Below, in pieces: positions 57,184 through 64,000 of a stretch of 64,000 nucleotides of DNA; the first letter of the stretch is position 1; each line of letters opens with the position of its first letter. The position numbers and the translations under genes are program-made. The notes under the pieces were generated by a model, which did not search any database, was not told where the DNA came from, and saw nothing but the letters and a program-made list of their open reading frames with translations. Origin of the DNA: Dictyobacter kobayashii (lineage in GTDB: Bacteria; Chloroflexota; Ktedonobacteria; Ktedonobacterales; Ktedonobacteraceae); NCBI RefSeq assembly GCF_003967555.1, contig NZ_BIFS01000002.1:558001-622000 (forward strand), written 5' to 3'.

Positions 57184-57845
57184 TCAAGGATTTGGGTTAA
57201 GGCCATGGGCGAGGAACTGGCGCAGGTTGGCGGCGATGCGCTGCTGGCTGAAACCGCGCTCATGGCGCTGATAGTGGTAGAAATCAATATCAAGGGGAGC
57301 AAGCATAACATCGACGACATAGTCTAGATCCTGTTCGGGCAGTTCATGCCGCATGACGCCACGAGTGAGTAGAACCAGGAAAAGCTCACGCATCCAGAGA
57401 TAGAAAGGACTGTGATAGGATTGTGTACGGCGGTCGCCGCTGGAGGCATCCAGCATCGCTCCCAGCAGGGGTGCGTTCTCCTCGGTATAGGTGATGAGCT
57501 GAAGCAGAAGATAGTTGATCTGCTCAAATACCGGCACCCCTTCACTGTCCGTCTGTTCCAGGTAGCTTAAAATCGTTGTCTGCAAGTTTACGCAGCTCTC
57601 TTCTAACAAAGCCTGACACAGTATGCCTTTATGGGCAAAACGCCGATAGAGGGTCCCCTGGCCCACCTGCGCGGCACGAGCAATCTGGTACATGCCCACC
57701 TGGTCAACCCCCTGCTCGGCAAATAAACGACGCGCAGTTTGCAGGATGCGCTGTCGATGTTCAGCCGCGTCGCGCCTCTCCTCCACCGATCCAAACGACA
57801 ATACAGGAGGATAGGGGGCAAGTGGCTATCTTTTGGCTCGCTCAT
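57184..57845 (-). CDS. TetR-family regulator (frameshift near the start)
   Basis: About 220 residues. ATG 57845 has GGAGG nine bases upstream, giving MSEPKDSHLPP. Adding one C opposite the GGGGG at 57814-57818 continues YPPVLSFGSVEERRDAAEHR, joining the long frame that otherwise needs a TTG at 57801. Helix-turn-helix: ILQTARRLFAEQGVDQVGMY, QIARAAQVGQGTLYRRFAHK. The C-terminal ligand domain is helical with a conserved LLGAMLDASSGDRR. Two palindromes in its divergent promoter region are probable operators controlling it and the nitroreductase-NmrA pair. Confidence 0.82.
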
Positions 57846-57885
57846 AGCTTTCTTCCTCCAATTTTTACTAATCTCTATCTTGACA

Positions 57886-57903
57886 AGTGGACAGTTGTCC
57901 ACT
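57886..57903. promoter_or_regulatory. Operator palindrome 1 of the TetR gene
   Basis: AGTGGACAGTTGTCCACT, perfect eight-base arms around GT, 41 bases upstream of the TetR start. Confidence 0.65.
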
Positions 57904-57922
57904 ATGCTAGAAGCAGCGAATA

Positions 57923-57940
57923 AGTGGATATGTGTCCGCA
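57923..57940. promoter_or_regulatory. Operator palindrome 2, imperfect copy
   Basis: AGTGGATATGTGTCCGCA matches operator 1 at most positions, in the same orientation, with centres 37 bases apart. Two adjacent copies argue for a real regulator site. Confidence 0.55.
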
Positions 57941-58063
57941 TAAGTATAACTGAACACAAATGGGAAGACAATATTTAGCTATGAGCAAGATGGCCATTTG
58001 ATCCCTGGTATTAAGGGTGAGCAGGCCAACATAGCCGCTAGAGGTGAGAAGGAGACGATTACC

Positions 58064-58531
58064 ATGACGGTCGAAGCCACCAATAATCCAGGTATTCCAC
58101 CCGGAAGAGTTCCTGGCATTGCTAATAAACTACTGAAGGTCGTACTGCGTTCACCGCTTCATCGCATGATAAGCTCACAGCTCATGCTCATTACCTTTCG
58201 AGGTCGCAAGAGTGGCAAACAGTTTACGACGCCTGTAGGCTATATGCAAGACGGCCAGCAGATCACCCTGTTCACAGACCACCAGTGGTGGAGGAACCTG
58301 CGCGACAATGCTCAGGTCTCAGTGGTGGTCAAAGGGAAAACATATCAGGGCAGCTCAAATGTTATTCTGGACAAAACCATCACTGAACAGGAGCTGCAAC
58401 GGTATCTTGGGCGTCTGCCGAATGCTGCCCGCGCCTTCCAGGTCCAGAAGAACGCGGCGGGTGAGCTTGATCCAATAGCAATTCATGAAGCCGCGCAACG
58501 CTTTACGATGATGCGCATCGATCTCCATTAA
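58064..58531 (+). CDS. Deazaflavin (F420)-dependent nitroreductase-family protein
   Basis: 155 residues from ATG 58064 with GAGAAGGAG upstream. Split-barrel flavin/F420 fold: SSQLMLITFRGRKSGKQFTT (about 42-61) is the family signature, followed by PVGYMQDGQQITLFTDHQWW, RNLRDNAQVSVVVKGKTY. These are the DUF385/Ddn-type features. Members reduce quinones or nitro compounds with F420H2. It is the first gene of a pair with the NmrA-like protein and is divergent from the TetR gene with its operators, a layout suited to response to a redox-active or toxic compound. Confidence 0.85.
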   Translation: MTVEATNNPGIPPGRVPGIANKLLKVVLRSPLHRMISSQLMLITFRGRKSGKQFTTPVGYMQDGQQITLFTDHQWWRNLRDNAQVSVVVKGKTYQGSSNVILDKTITEQELQRYLGRLPNAARAFQVQKNAAGELDPIAIHEAAQRFTMMRIDLH

Positions 58532-58590
58532 TCTCAATCAGGCGTCAAAACGCAGCGCATGGGCCATAGGTTGGCTAAAAGGAACATATT

Positions 58591-59475
58591 ATGTTTGTCA
58601 TAACGGGACCAACAGGAAATGTGGGCTCTGAAGTTGTGAGCCAGCTGCTACAGCATGATCCAATCCCGCCCTTTCGCACGGCATCGCGCAATCCAGCGGC
58701 CATTCAAGCAAAGTTTGGATCGGCAATAGAGAGCGTCCGCTTCGACTTCGCCGATCCCTCAAGCTGGTCGGCTACCCTCAAGGATATACAGATACTTTTT
58801 CTGGTCAGCGCTCAGGGCTCTTCAAATGCGGCGCGGACACAGACCATACCGTTCATTGATGCCGCGATCAAGGCTGGCTGCCAGCATATTATCTTCCTTT
58901 CTGTGCCTGTCGGGGGAACCCTGAAGCTGGTGCCTCACTATACTATTGAGCGCTACCTGGAGACGTGCGGGATCACCTATACCATTCTGCGTCCCAGTTA
59001 CTTTATGCAAAACTTTATCCGCAAAGATCCAACGCATGGGGTAGACATCGCGACGCGCGGGGAGATCTTTATTCCGGCGGGCAAAGGGAGAATGCCCTTG
59101 ATTGACACTTGTGACATTGCCGGGGTTGTAATCAAGATTCTCGCGCAGCCAGCAGCCCACAAAAATCAGGCCTACGACCTCACCGGACCGCAGGCGCTGA
59201 ACTTCTTTGAGGTCGCCGAAATCTTCACCGAGGTTTTGCAAACACCCATACGCTATTCACACCCTTCGCTACCCCGCTTCTGGTGGCGTATGCGCCAGCG
59301 CAGAGTTTCTCTGTTCCTGATCATCTTCATGTCCATCGAGTATACCGCGACGCGGCTACACCAGGGCGAAGAACAAACAGAGAAACTCCAACAGATCCTC
59401 GGGCATCCAGGAACCTCGCTGGCACAATTCATCCAGAATAATCGCCAGCGCTGGCAAACACAATCGTGGGTATAG
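58591..59475 (+). CDS. NmrA-like NAD(P)-binding atypical SDR
   Basis: 294 residues, ATG 58591 with AAAAGGA upstream. Starts with the Rossmann motif FVITGPTGNVGSEVV (TGxxGxxG), then RFDFADPSSWSATL and an atypical active site (HIIFLSVPVGG, HYTIERYLETCGITYTILRP) found in NmrA/YtfG-type proteins. A C-terminal MRQRRVSLFLIIFMSIEYTA segment is partly hydrophobic. Such proteins are NADP sensors or quinone reductases. The gene lies 59 bases after the F420-dependent nitroreductase-family gene, so the two are probably transcribed together. Confidence 0.85.
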   Translation: MFVITGPTGNVGSEVVSQLLQHDPIPPFRTASRNPAAIQAKFGSAIESVRFDFADPSSWSATLKDIQILFLVSAQGSSNAARTQTIPFIDAAIKAGCQHIIFLSVPVGGTLKLVPHYTIERYLETCGITYTILRPSYFMQNFIRKDPTHGVDIATRGEIFIPAGKGRMPLIDTCDIAGVVIKILAQPAAHKNQAYDLTGPQALNFFEVAEIFTEVLQTPIRYSHPSLPRFWWRMRQRRVSLFLIIFMSIEYTATRLHQGEEQTEKLQQILGHPGTSLAQFIQNNRQRWQTQSWV

Positions 59476-59485
59476 CCTGCTGATG

Positions 59486-61246
59486 CTATGGCTGGTCCGA
59501 GGTATCCAGATCCAGCAGGGGCAGGCCGGTACGTTCAATGATATAACCGGTCATCTGCTCCATCCACTGATCATACTCTTCTGGACTCATCTTCGGCTCA
59601 CTGTTTACAAAGCGCAGACGATTATGCATCCAGTGCCAGCGTACCACTGTATTATCGCCAACCAGTTCGTAGATCTCCAGCTTCGCACGTCCGGGTAAGA
59701 GGCGCAGGCCACGGTAACGCTGAAAGCGGCGTGCCTCCTGCCAGCCCATCTGGCTTTCCAGGACACTGATACTTGAGGTTATGCCATTAGACCATACTTC
59801 GATTCTGCGTTGATAGCGCTTGCCAGTAAGCGCCATCGTGACAATAGAAGAGAACAAGGAGATGAATACAGCTACCAGTAAAATGATCAACAGGTAAAGT
59901 CCAGTTTGCCTGAGCAAGGCTTCCATTAAAGCAAAGATTATGATAAACGATATGCCAAAAGTCAGGCCAAAGAGAAAACCGCGACTCATCTGAAGTTTCA
60001 ATTTGCCTGGCTGTGGAGGCGTATTGACAGCCAGTAGCTGCGGCTGCACCTGATAGCGGGCGGGCTCCTGAGCGCTAAGCGTGCGTCGCTGATTTATACG
60101 CATCCAGTAACGGCGTGCCATCAGGAAAATCCAGAGCGAAAATCCAACGCTCAACAATATCAGGATACCCCCGATAAGCATCATACCTGTGAATACATTG
60201 GATGTTCCAGACGACATATGCTGCAAGTTTGGGAAAAGGTTGCCGGAGATAGCCAGGATAATCAGAATGATGGCGAAAGCTCCCAGCAGTCCAAAGGCAA
60301 GCAATTGTTCTTTACGCAAGGTGAGATGAGGGGTCAAGGGATCAACCTGCATATTTGCCTGCGCAGCGCCTTTTCCGGCTGGCTGCTGATCATTAAAATC
60401 GAGTAGTGGGAGACCGGTACGCTGCGCGACATAGGCCGCTACCTGGTTCAACAACCAGTTAAAATCATCTTTACTGGTCTGGTTGCTCTCAACCCTGAGA
60501 TAAGTAGCCGTCATTGCTTGTTGCGACCAGCGCACTACGGTCTGCGCATTCGAGAGTTCATAGGTAATGCCACTGATATTGCGATTAAACACGCCGCGCT
60601 GGTATTGTGCGAAGACACGAGCCTCTTCCCAGCGTAAGCTCCTCTGGTGACGCAAGTAACGCGTGGTGATCCCTTCATCAGTCAATTCTATGCTTTGCGG
60701 CTGGTAGCGAAAGAAAAAGAAGTAGGCCAGCAAAAAAGCTATTAAGAGTATGCCAGCCATCACGCCAAAAACGATTGCCAGTGCCATAAAATTAATCCGC
60801 TGTCCGCCACCCAGATAGACACCTAAAATCAATGGTGCACCAACCATAATGAGAAGAATGACGAGCCCACCAATCCAGAAGGCCCGCTTCCAGCGCAGGC
60901 GAATCGTGACCGGAAGCTGCAGCGCCAGCTCGGTCTCAACCGGTTGGCTGCGGGCCCGCAAAGCCGTCGGATCTTGCAAGGCGGCCTGCCGTCGTTCGCC
61001 AATACGGCGCCAATAGTGCTCCTGTCTGAACTCATTCGCGACAATGATCAACGAGACCAACATATTAAAAAAGGCCAGCAATAAGAAATAGAATCCCTGT
61101 TGCTGCCAGCTACGCATAGCGATATAAAAGATCAAGTAACCAACTGTATAGGCCAACCATAAAAATTTCCAGATACGCCCCACCCAGACCTGACGCCAGA
61201 TCGGGTCCAGGCGCTTCATTTCTTTCGTGCCTATAGTATCCTGCAT
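59486..61246 (-). CDS. Membrane protein with two tandem TGLPLLD modules
   Basis: 586 residues, ATG 61246 with GGGAG upstream. The protein is an internal duplication. Each half has two helices, a charged loop, two helices and a soluble domain with W(Q/E)EAR-F-YRG (SLRWEEARVFAQYQRG and QMGWQEARRFQRYRG), a VVRW strand and a closing (A/G)YIxxRTGLPLLDxD. Eight helices in total. The single-module paralogue is at 220-1101. The soluble parts resemble bacterial PH-like domains in size and in the repeated aromatic pattern, but I cannot name the family. Probably an inner-membrane protein with cytoplasmic domains. The gene stands alone, convergent with the NmrA-like gene. Confidence 0.75.
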   Translation of the reverse strand: MQDTIGTKEMKRLDPIWRQVWVGRIWKFLWLAYTVGYLIFYIAMRSWQQQGFYFLLLAFFNMLVSLIIVANEFRQEHYWRRIGERRQAALQDPTALRARSQPVETELALQLPVTIRLRWKRAFWIGGLVILLIMVGAPLILGVYLGGGQRINFMALAIVFGVMAGILLIAFLLAYFFFFRYQPQSIELTDEGITTRYLRHQRSLRWEEARVFAQYQRGVFNRNISGITYELSNAQTVVRWSQQAMTATYLRVESNQTSKDDFNWLLNQVAAYVAQRTGLPLLDFNDQQPAGKGAAQANMQVDPLTPHLTLRKEQLLAFGLLGAFAIILIILAISGNLFPNLQHMSSGTSNVFTGMMLIGGILILLSVGFSLWIFLMARRYWMRINQRRTLSAQEPARYQVQPQLLAVNTPPQPGKLKLQMSRGFLFGLTFGISFIIIFALMEALLRQTGLYLLIILLVAVFISLFSSIVTMALTGKRYQRRIEVWSNGITSSISVLESQMGWQEARRFQRYRGLRLLPGRAKLEIYELVGDNTVVRWHWMHNRLRFVNSEPKMSPEEYDQWMEQMTGYIIERTGLPLLDLDTSDQP

Positions 61247-61419
61247 AATTTTGCGCTCCCTGCCTGCAAAGATAGAAAAGAACATAATCATAGATTCATG
61301 GTGATAAAATGATTAAATTGAAGTGCATTAATATAAGCTTCATATAATGTACGCATGATAAGCTCAAATCGATTCTACATAAGATTAAAAGGTTAATCAA
61401 AAATAAGAACTAGATAACA

Positions 61420-61479
61420 AGAAAAGAGAATCGTACAGGTTCGAGGGCTTGTTCCCGAACCTGTACGATTCTCTTTTCT
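61420..61479. terminator. Perfect 24-bp hairpin terminator
   Basis: Arms 61420-61443 and 61456-61479, 12-base loop, 16 bases after the cupin stop on the minus strand. Confidence 0.7.
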
Positions 61480-61495
61480 GCTGCCTTTGTTTTTA

Positions 61496-61855
61496 TTAAG
61501 CTTCCATTTTGGTGCGCTCGGGACGAAAGGCGGGCATACAGAGGGACCAGTATTCGCACTGGGCAACTTCACTGGCATTGCTATAAATGACGCGCGTGCC
61601 ACGGCCAACCAGACAGCTTTCTCCGGCGCCAACTTCGACCCGCTGACCATCGGCCTCGACGGCCAGGACGCCCTGGACACCGATCACCACTTCATCGAAT
61701 TCCGCGATCTGGGCGGGCTCGCGCCAGGCGGCCGGCGCAAGCATATGTGCCAGGCTAAAGCCATCCTGTTTTGTATTCAAAACCCCAAAGTGTTCATCAA
61801 TGATTTTTCCATCTTCGCGTGGGAAGATACTGCCGTGCTCTACTTTTTGCAACAT
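61496..61855 (-). CDS. Small cupin-domain protein
   Basis: 119 residues, ATG 61855 with AAAGG upstream. A single cupin barrel: FSLAHMLAPAAWREPAQIAE, then FDEVVIGVQGVLAVEADGQR and VEVGAGESCLVGRGTRVIYS. The usual metal-binding histidines of motif 1 (HxH) are missing; E and D residues are at those places, so it may bind a ligand without metal, as in EutQ-like or ectoine-synthase-like cupins. Preceded on the right by the second hairpin element. No operon partner. Confidence 0.75.
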   Translation of the reverse strand: MLQKVEHGSIFPREDGKIIDEHFGVLNTKQDGFSLAHMLAPAAWREPAQIAEFDEVVIGVQGVLAVEADGQRVEVGAGESCLVGRGTRVIYSNASEVAQCEYWSLCMPAFRPERTKMEA

Positions 61856-61965
61856 ATCTACATTACCTTTTCATTTTTTGCTACGATTAGAGGTCATCTA
61901 TACTATCACTGGCACACCAGCTTCACAATGTCTGGCGCAAAACTCACAGAGCTTTTAATTTTCCT

Positions 61966-62103
61966 TTGGCGCCTGCGGCGCCGGGTGTGGAGTGTTTGGT
62001 GGGCGGCCGCGGCCGCCCACCAAACACTCCACACCAAGAATGGACCTCGTATCGCTTGCTCGTGATCTTCCTGCGAGCTCTGAACAAACATGAAAAAGCC
62101 CCG
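61966..62103 (-). repeat. NotI-centred hairpin element, copy b (reverse orientation)
   Basis: Read on the minus strand: GGGGCTTTTTCATGTT, the same 70-base leader as at 23936 with scattered changes, a 25-bp hairpin (arms 61984-62008 and 62011-62035) centred on GCGGCCGCGGCC, and then GGCGCCGCAGGCGCC. It lies between the divergent cupin and GMC oxidase genes. Confidence 0.7.
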
Positions 62104-62298
62104 CAAAACTCATTGGTCTGCGACCAGTAGATAACATTGATAGCTTCTCTAACAGTATAATTGATATGGATCAATTTCGCCTACACTATCCTTAAAAAAG
62201 GCGCGTCTATAGACAACCTTTCATATGCTATACTTGACGTTAGTGCTCAACTGGACAAGGTAATATTTTCGGGATAGGATCACCAAAAAGGAGGCGCC

Positions 62299-64000
62299 AT
62301 GGATGTCACCTCGTCTTCGCCGCAGACCAATACACAATCACCAGCAGCCAGCTGGCTCGCGGATGATGAGTTTCGTGTTTTAGAAGCTATTTGTGAGACG
62401 TTCTTCCCAACGCTGGACCCACCAGCCAACAGTGATAAGGCCCAGGCAACCTACTATCGCGCCAGCGCCAGCGATCTCCACCTGGCGCTCTTGATCGCAG
62501 AGACGCTGGGTCAGGAAGATGAAGAGGCCCGCGCAGATGTCCGGCGCCTGCTGGCTTTATTGCGCAGTCCCGCCACTGGCCTGCTACTCGCAGGGGCCCC
62601 ACGCCCATTTGCTGCGCTATCTTTTAAGCAACGTGAAAAGTATTTGCTGGCCATGGCACATAGTCCCCTGGCACAACTGCGCCAGGGCTACCAGGTCTTT
62701 AAACGGCTCACCGGTTTCCTTTTCTATGCGACCCCTGATCCCCATGGACATAATCCAAGCTGGGAGGCACTCGATTATCAACCGGCTGGCCCGCCTCCAG
62801 CAGCGCCACGACCCCTGAAGCCGCTAACGATTGAACAGGATAGTATCCTGGAGTGCGATGCGGTAGTGATTGGCTCTGGCGCGGGTGGTGGTGTGGTCGC
62901 GGGAGAGCTCGCCCTGGCAGGCAAAAATGTCATTGTACTGGAAAAAGGTGGCTATCAGAGTGAGGCCGACTTTACCTTGCAAGAGGCCCAGGCGATGGCT
63001 GATCTCTACCTCAAACGTGGCTTGCTGAGCTCAAAAGATATGGGCATCGCCATCCTGGCCGGCAGCACACTGGGAGGCGGCACGATTGTGAACTGGGATA
63101 CCTCGTTCCGCACGCCACCAGACATTCTGGCTGAATGGGAACAGCTATCGGGCCTCCCCGATGTGTTCACTGGCACCGCGCTGCAGGAGAGCTTTGCCGC
63201 CGTCGAGCAGCGTATCCAGATCAACACGGCTAATAGCGCCCATAATCGCCAGAATCAACTGCTCTTTGATGGCGCGCAGGCCCTTGGCTATCATGCGGAA
63301 AGCCTGCGCCGCAACGCGGTCGACTGCGAGCAGCGCTGTGGCACCTGTGGCTTTGGTTGTCGCTTTGGCTGCAAACAATCCACGCTGAAAACATATTTAC
63401 AGGATGCCTACGAGCACGGCGCACGCATCATCGTGCATTGCAGTGCCGAGCGTGTATTGATCGAACAGGGGCGGGCCACAGGCGTCGAGGCTACGGTATA
63501 TAATCCAGAGTCGAATACCAGCCGGCGGCTGACGATACGCGCCCGCACCGTCGTCGTGGCGGCCGGCACCATCCATTCACCAGCTATCCTGCTACGTTCA
63601 GGTCTGACCAACCAGCATATTGGACGCCACCTGCACCTGCATCCTACCAGCACTATCGGTGGACGCTATCCCGAGCAGGTCTATCCATGGCAAGGGGTGA
63701 TGCAGTCAGCCTATAGCAATCAATTCGGGCACCTGCATGATAACTATGGGTATAAATTAGAGGTAGCACCAACCCACCCGGGCCTGCTGGGCATGGGCAC
63801 ACCCTGGCATTCGGCCCGCGAGTATCGCGAGAGTATGTCCTATTCGGCCTACCTGGCCACTATTATTATCCTGACGCGCGACAAAGGCGAAGGGACAGTC
63901 ACCCTGGATCGCCATGGGGAGCCAGTGATCAATTATGTCACATCTGTCTTTGATCGCCAGCATCTATTACATGGTCTGCGCCAGGCGGCCCGCGTCCATT
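62299..64000 (+). CDS. GMC oxidoreductase, long-chain-alcohol-oxidase-like (3' end outside the window)
   Basis: ATG 62299 with AAAAAGGAGG upstream; 567 codons are present and the frame is open at the right edge. An N-terminal helical region of about 180 residues (WLADDEFRVLEAICETFFPT) precedes the FAD Rossmann motif AVVIGSGAGGGVVAGELA (about 187-204). A cysteine-rich run CEQRCGTCGFGCRFGCKQS (about 342-360) and ILAGSTLGGGTIVNWDTSFR match fatty alcohol oxidases of plants and bacteria (FAO type). RTVVVAAGTIHSPAILLRSG is the second FAD contact. It should oxidise long-chain alcohols or sterol-like substrates. The cysteine cluster could bind metal or form disulfides. Confidence 0.85.
   Translation, partial: MDVTSSSPQTNTQSPAASWLADDEFRVLEAICETFFPTLDPPANSDKAQATYYRASASDLHLALLIAETLGQEDEEARADVRRLLALLRSPATGLLLAGAPRPFAALSFKQREKYLLAMAHSPLAQLRQGYQVFKRLTGFLFYATPDPHGHNPSWEALDYQPAGPPPAAPRPLKPLTIEQDSILECDAVVIGSGAGGGVVAGELALAGKNVIVLEKGGYQSEADFTLQEAQAMADLYLKRGLLSSKDMGIAILAGSTLGGGTIVNWDTSFRTPPDILAEWEQLSGLPDVFTGTALQESFAAVEQRIQINTANSAHNRQNQLLFDGAQALGYHAESLRRNAVDCEQRCGTCGFGCRFGCKQSTLKTYLQDAYEHGARIIVHCSAERVLIEQGRATGVEATVYNPESNTSRRLTIRARTVVVAAGTIHSPAILLRSGLTNQHIGRHLHLHPTSTIGGRYPEQVYPWQGVMQSAYSNQFGHLHDNYGYKLEVAPTHPGLLGMGTPWHSAREYRESMSYSAYLATIIILTRDKGEGTVTLDRHGEPVINYVTSVFDRQHLLHGLRQAARVH

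Noticed and set aside
1..64000. tRNA, rRNA, tmRNA and RNase P RNA genes
   Set aside because: Looked for T-loop GGTTCGA-type boxes and conserved cores on both strands by eye; none convincing. A covariance search would settle it.

Overview
The window looks like a chromosomal or megaplasmid segment from a Chloroflexota bacterium of the Ktedonobacteria type. This is inferred, not measured by a search. The reasons are mid-range G+C, strong AGGAGG-type ribosome sites, many TetR/GNAT/ABC genes, F420-dependent-type enzymes, an Eis-type acetyltransferase, an ECF42-type sigma factor with a YCII partner, a FemAB protein, a long-chain-alcohol-oxidase-like GMC enzyme, and many long perfect hairpins at gene ends. 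No rRNA, tRNA, CRISPR array or phage structural gene was seen.

Layout. 1-11.1 kb: a truncated membrane protein, a membrane-anchored protein with a C-terminal TGLxLLD motif, a DUF6398-type protein, a YcaQ-like glycosylase, a TetR gene with a clear promoter and operator, a PLP racemase-fold gene with a decayed 3' end, a sugar-lactone oxidase, an amino-acid permease, FemAB and a WD40 remnant. 11.1-14.3 kb: about 3.1 kb with no convincing gene. 14.3-24 kb: a bacteriorhodopsin-like proton pump, a methyltransferase, an SPFH plus NAD-kinase-like pair, an F420-type luciferase-fold oxidoreductase with a divergent TetR gene, a GT-C glycosyltransferase and two GNAT genes. 24-31 kb: an ABC importer operon of the nitrate/sulfonate/taurine class, then a response regulator and a large sensor kinase. 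31-32.5 kb: an IS66-family insertion. 32.5-43 kb: threonine aldolase, a DnaA-box-like cluster, TPR proteins, a YCII-ECF42 pair, a methyltransferase, GNAT, and two dead MocR/aminotransferase genes head to head. 43-49 kb: a second importer with a double permease, a repeat-rich intergenic region with a small transcription unit, and a ParM-like actin with a ribbon-helix-helix-like partner. 49-64 kb: aldo/keto reductase, PaaK-type ligase, a NACHT-HEAT protein of about 1,640 residues, a TetR-controlled nitroreductase/NmrA pair, a duplicated TGLPLLD membrane protein, a cupin and a partial GMC oxidase.

Two cross-cutting points matter. First, at least a dozen genes are broken by one-base indels, most of them in short G, C or A runs, while both sides of each break remain intact. 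Many of these are probably sequence errors, so the genes are annotated across the breaks. The MocR gene at 40.4-41.9 kb is different: it carries two in-frame stop codons and looks genuinely dead. Second, two dispersed element families (227 bp at 2.5 and 51.8 kb; about 140 bp at 24 and 62 kb) and a related hairpin plus 50-bp tandem repeat at 46.9 kb share GC-rich hairpin structure and are not explained by any gene.
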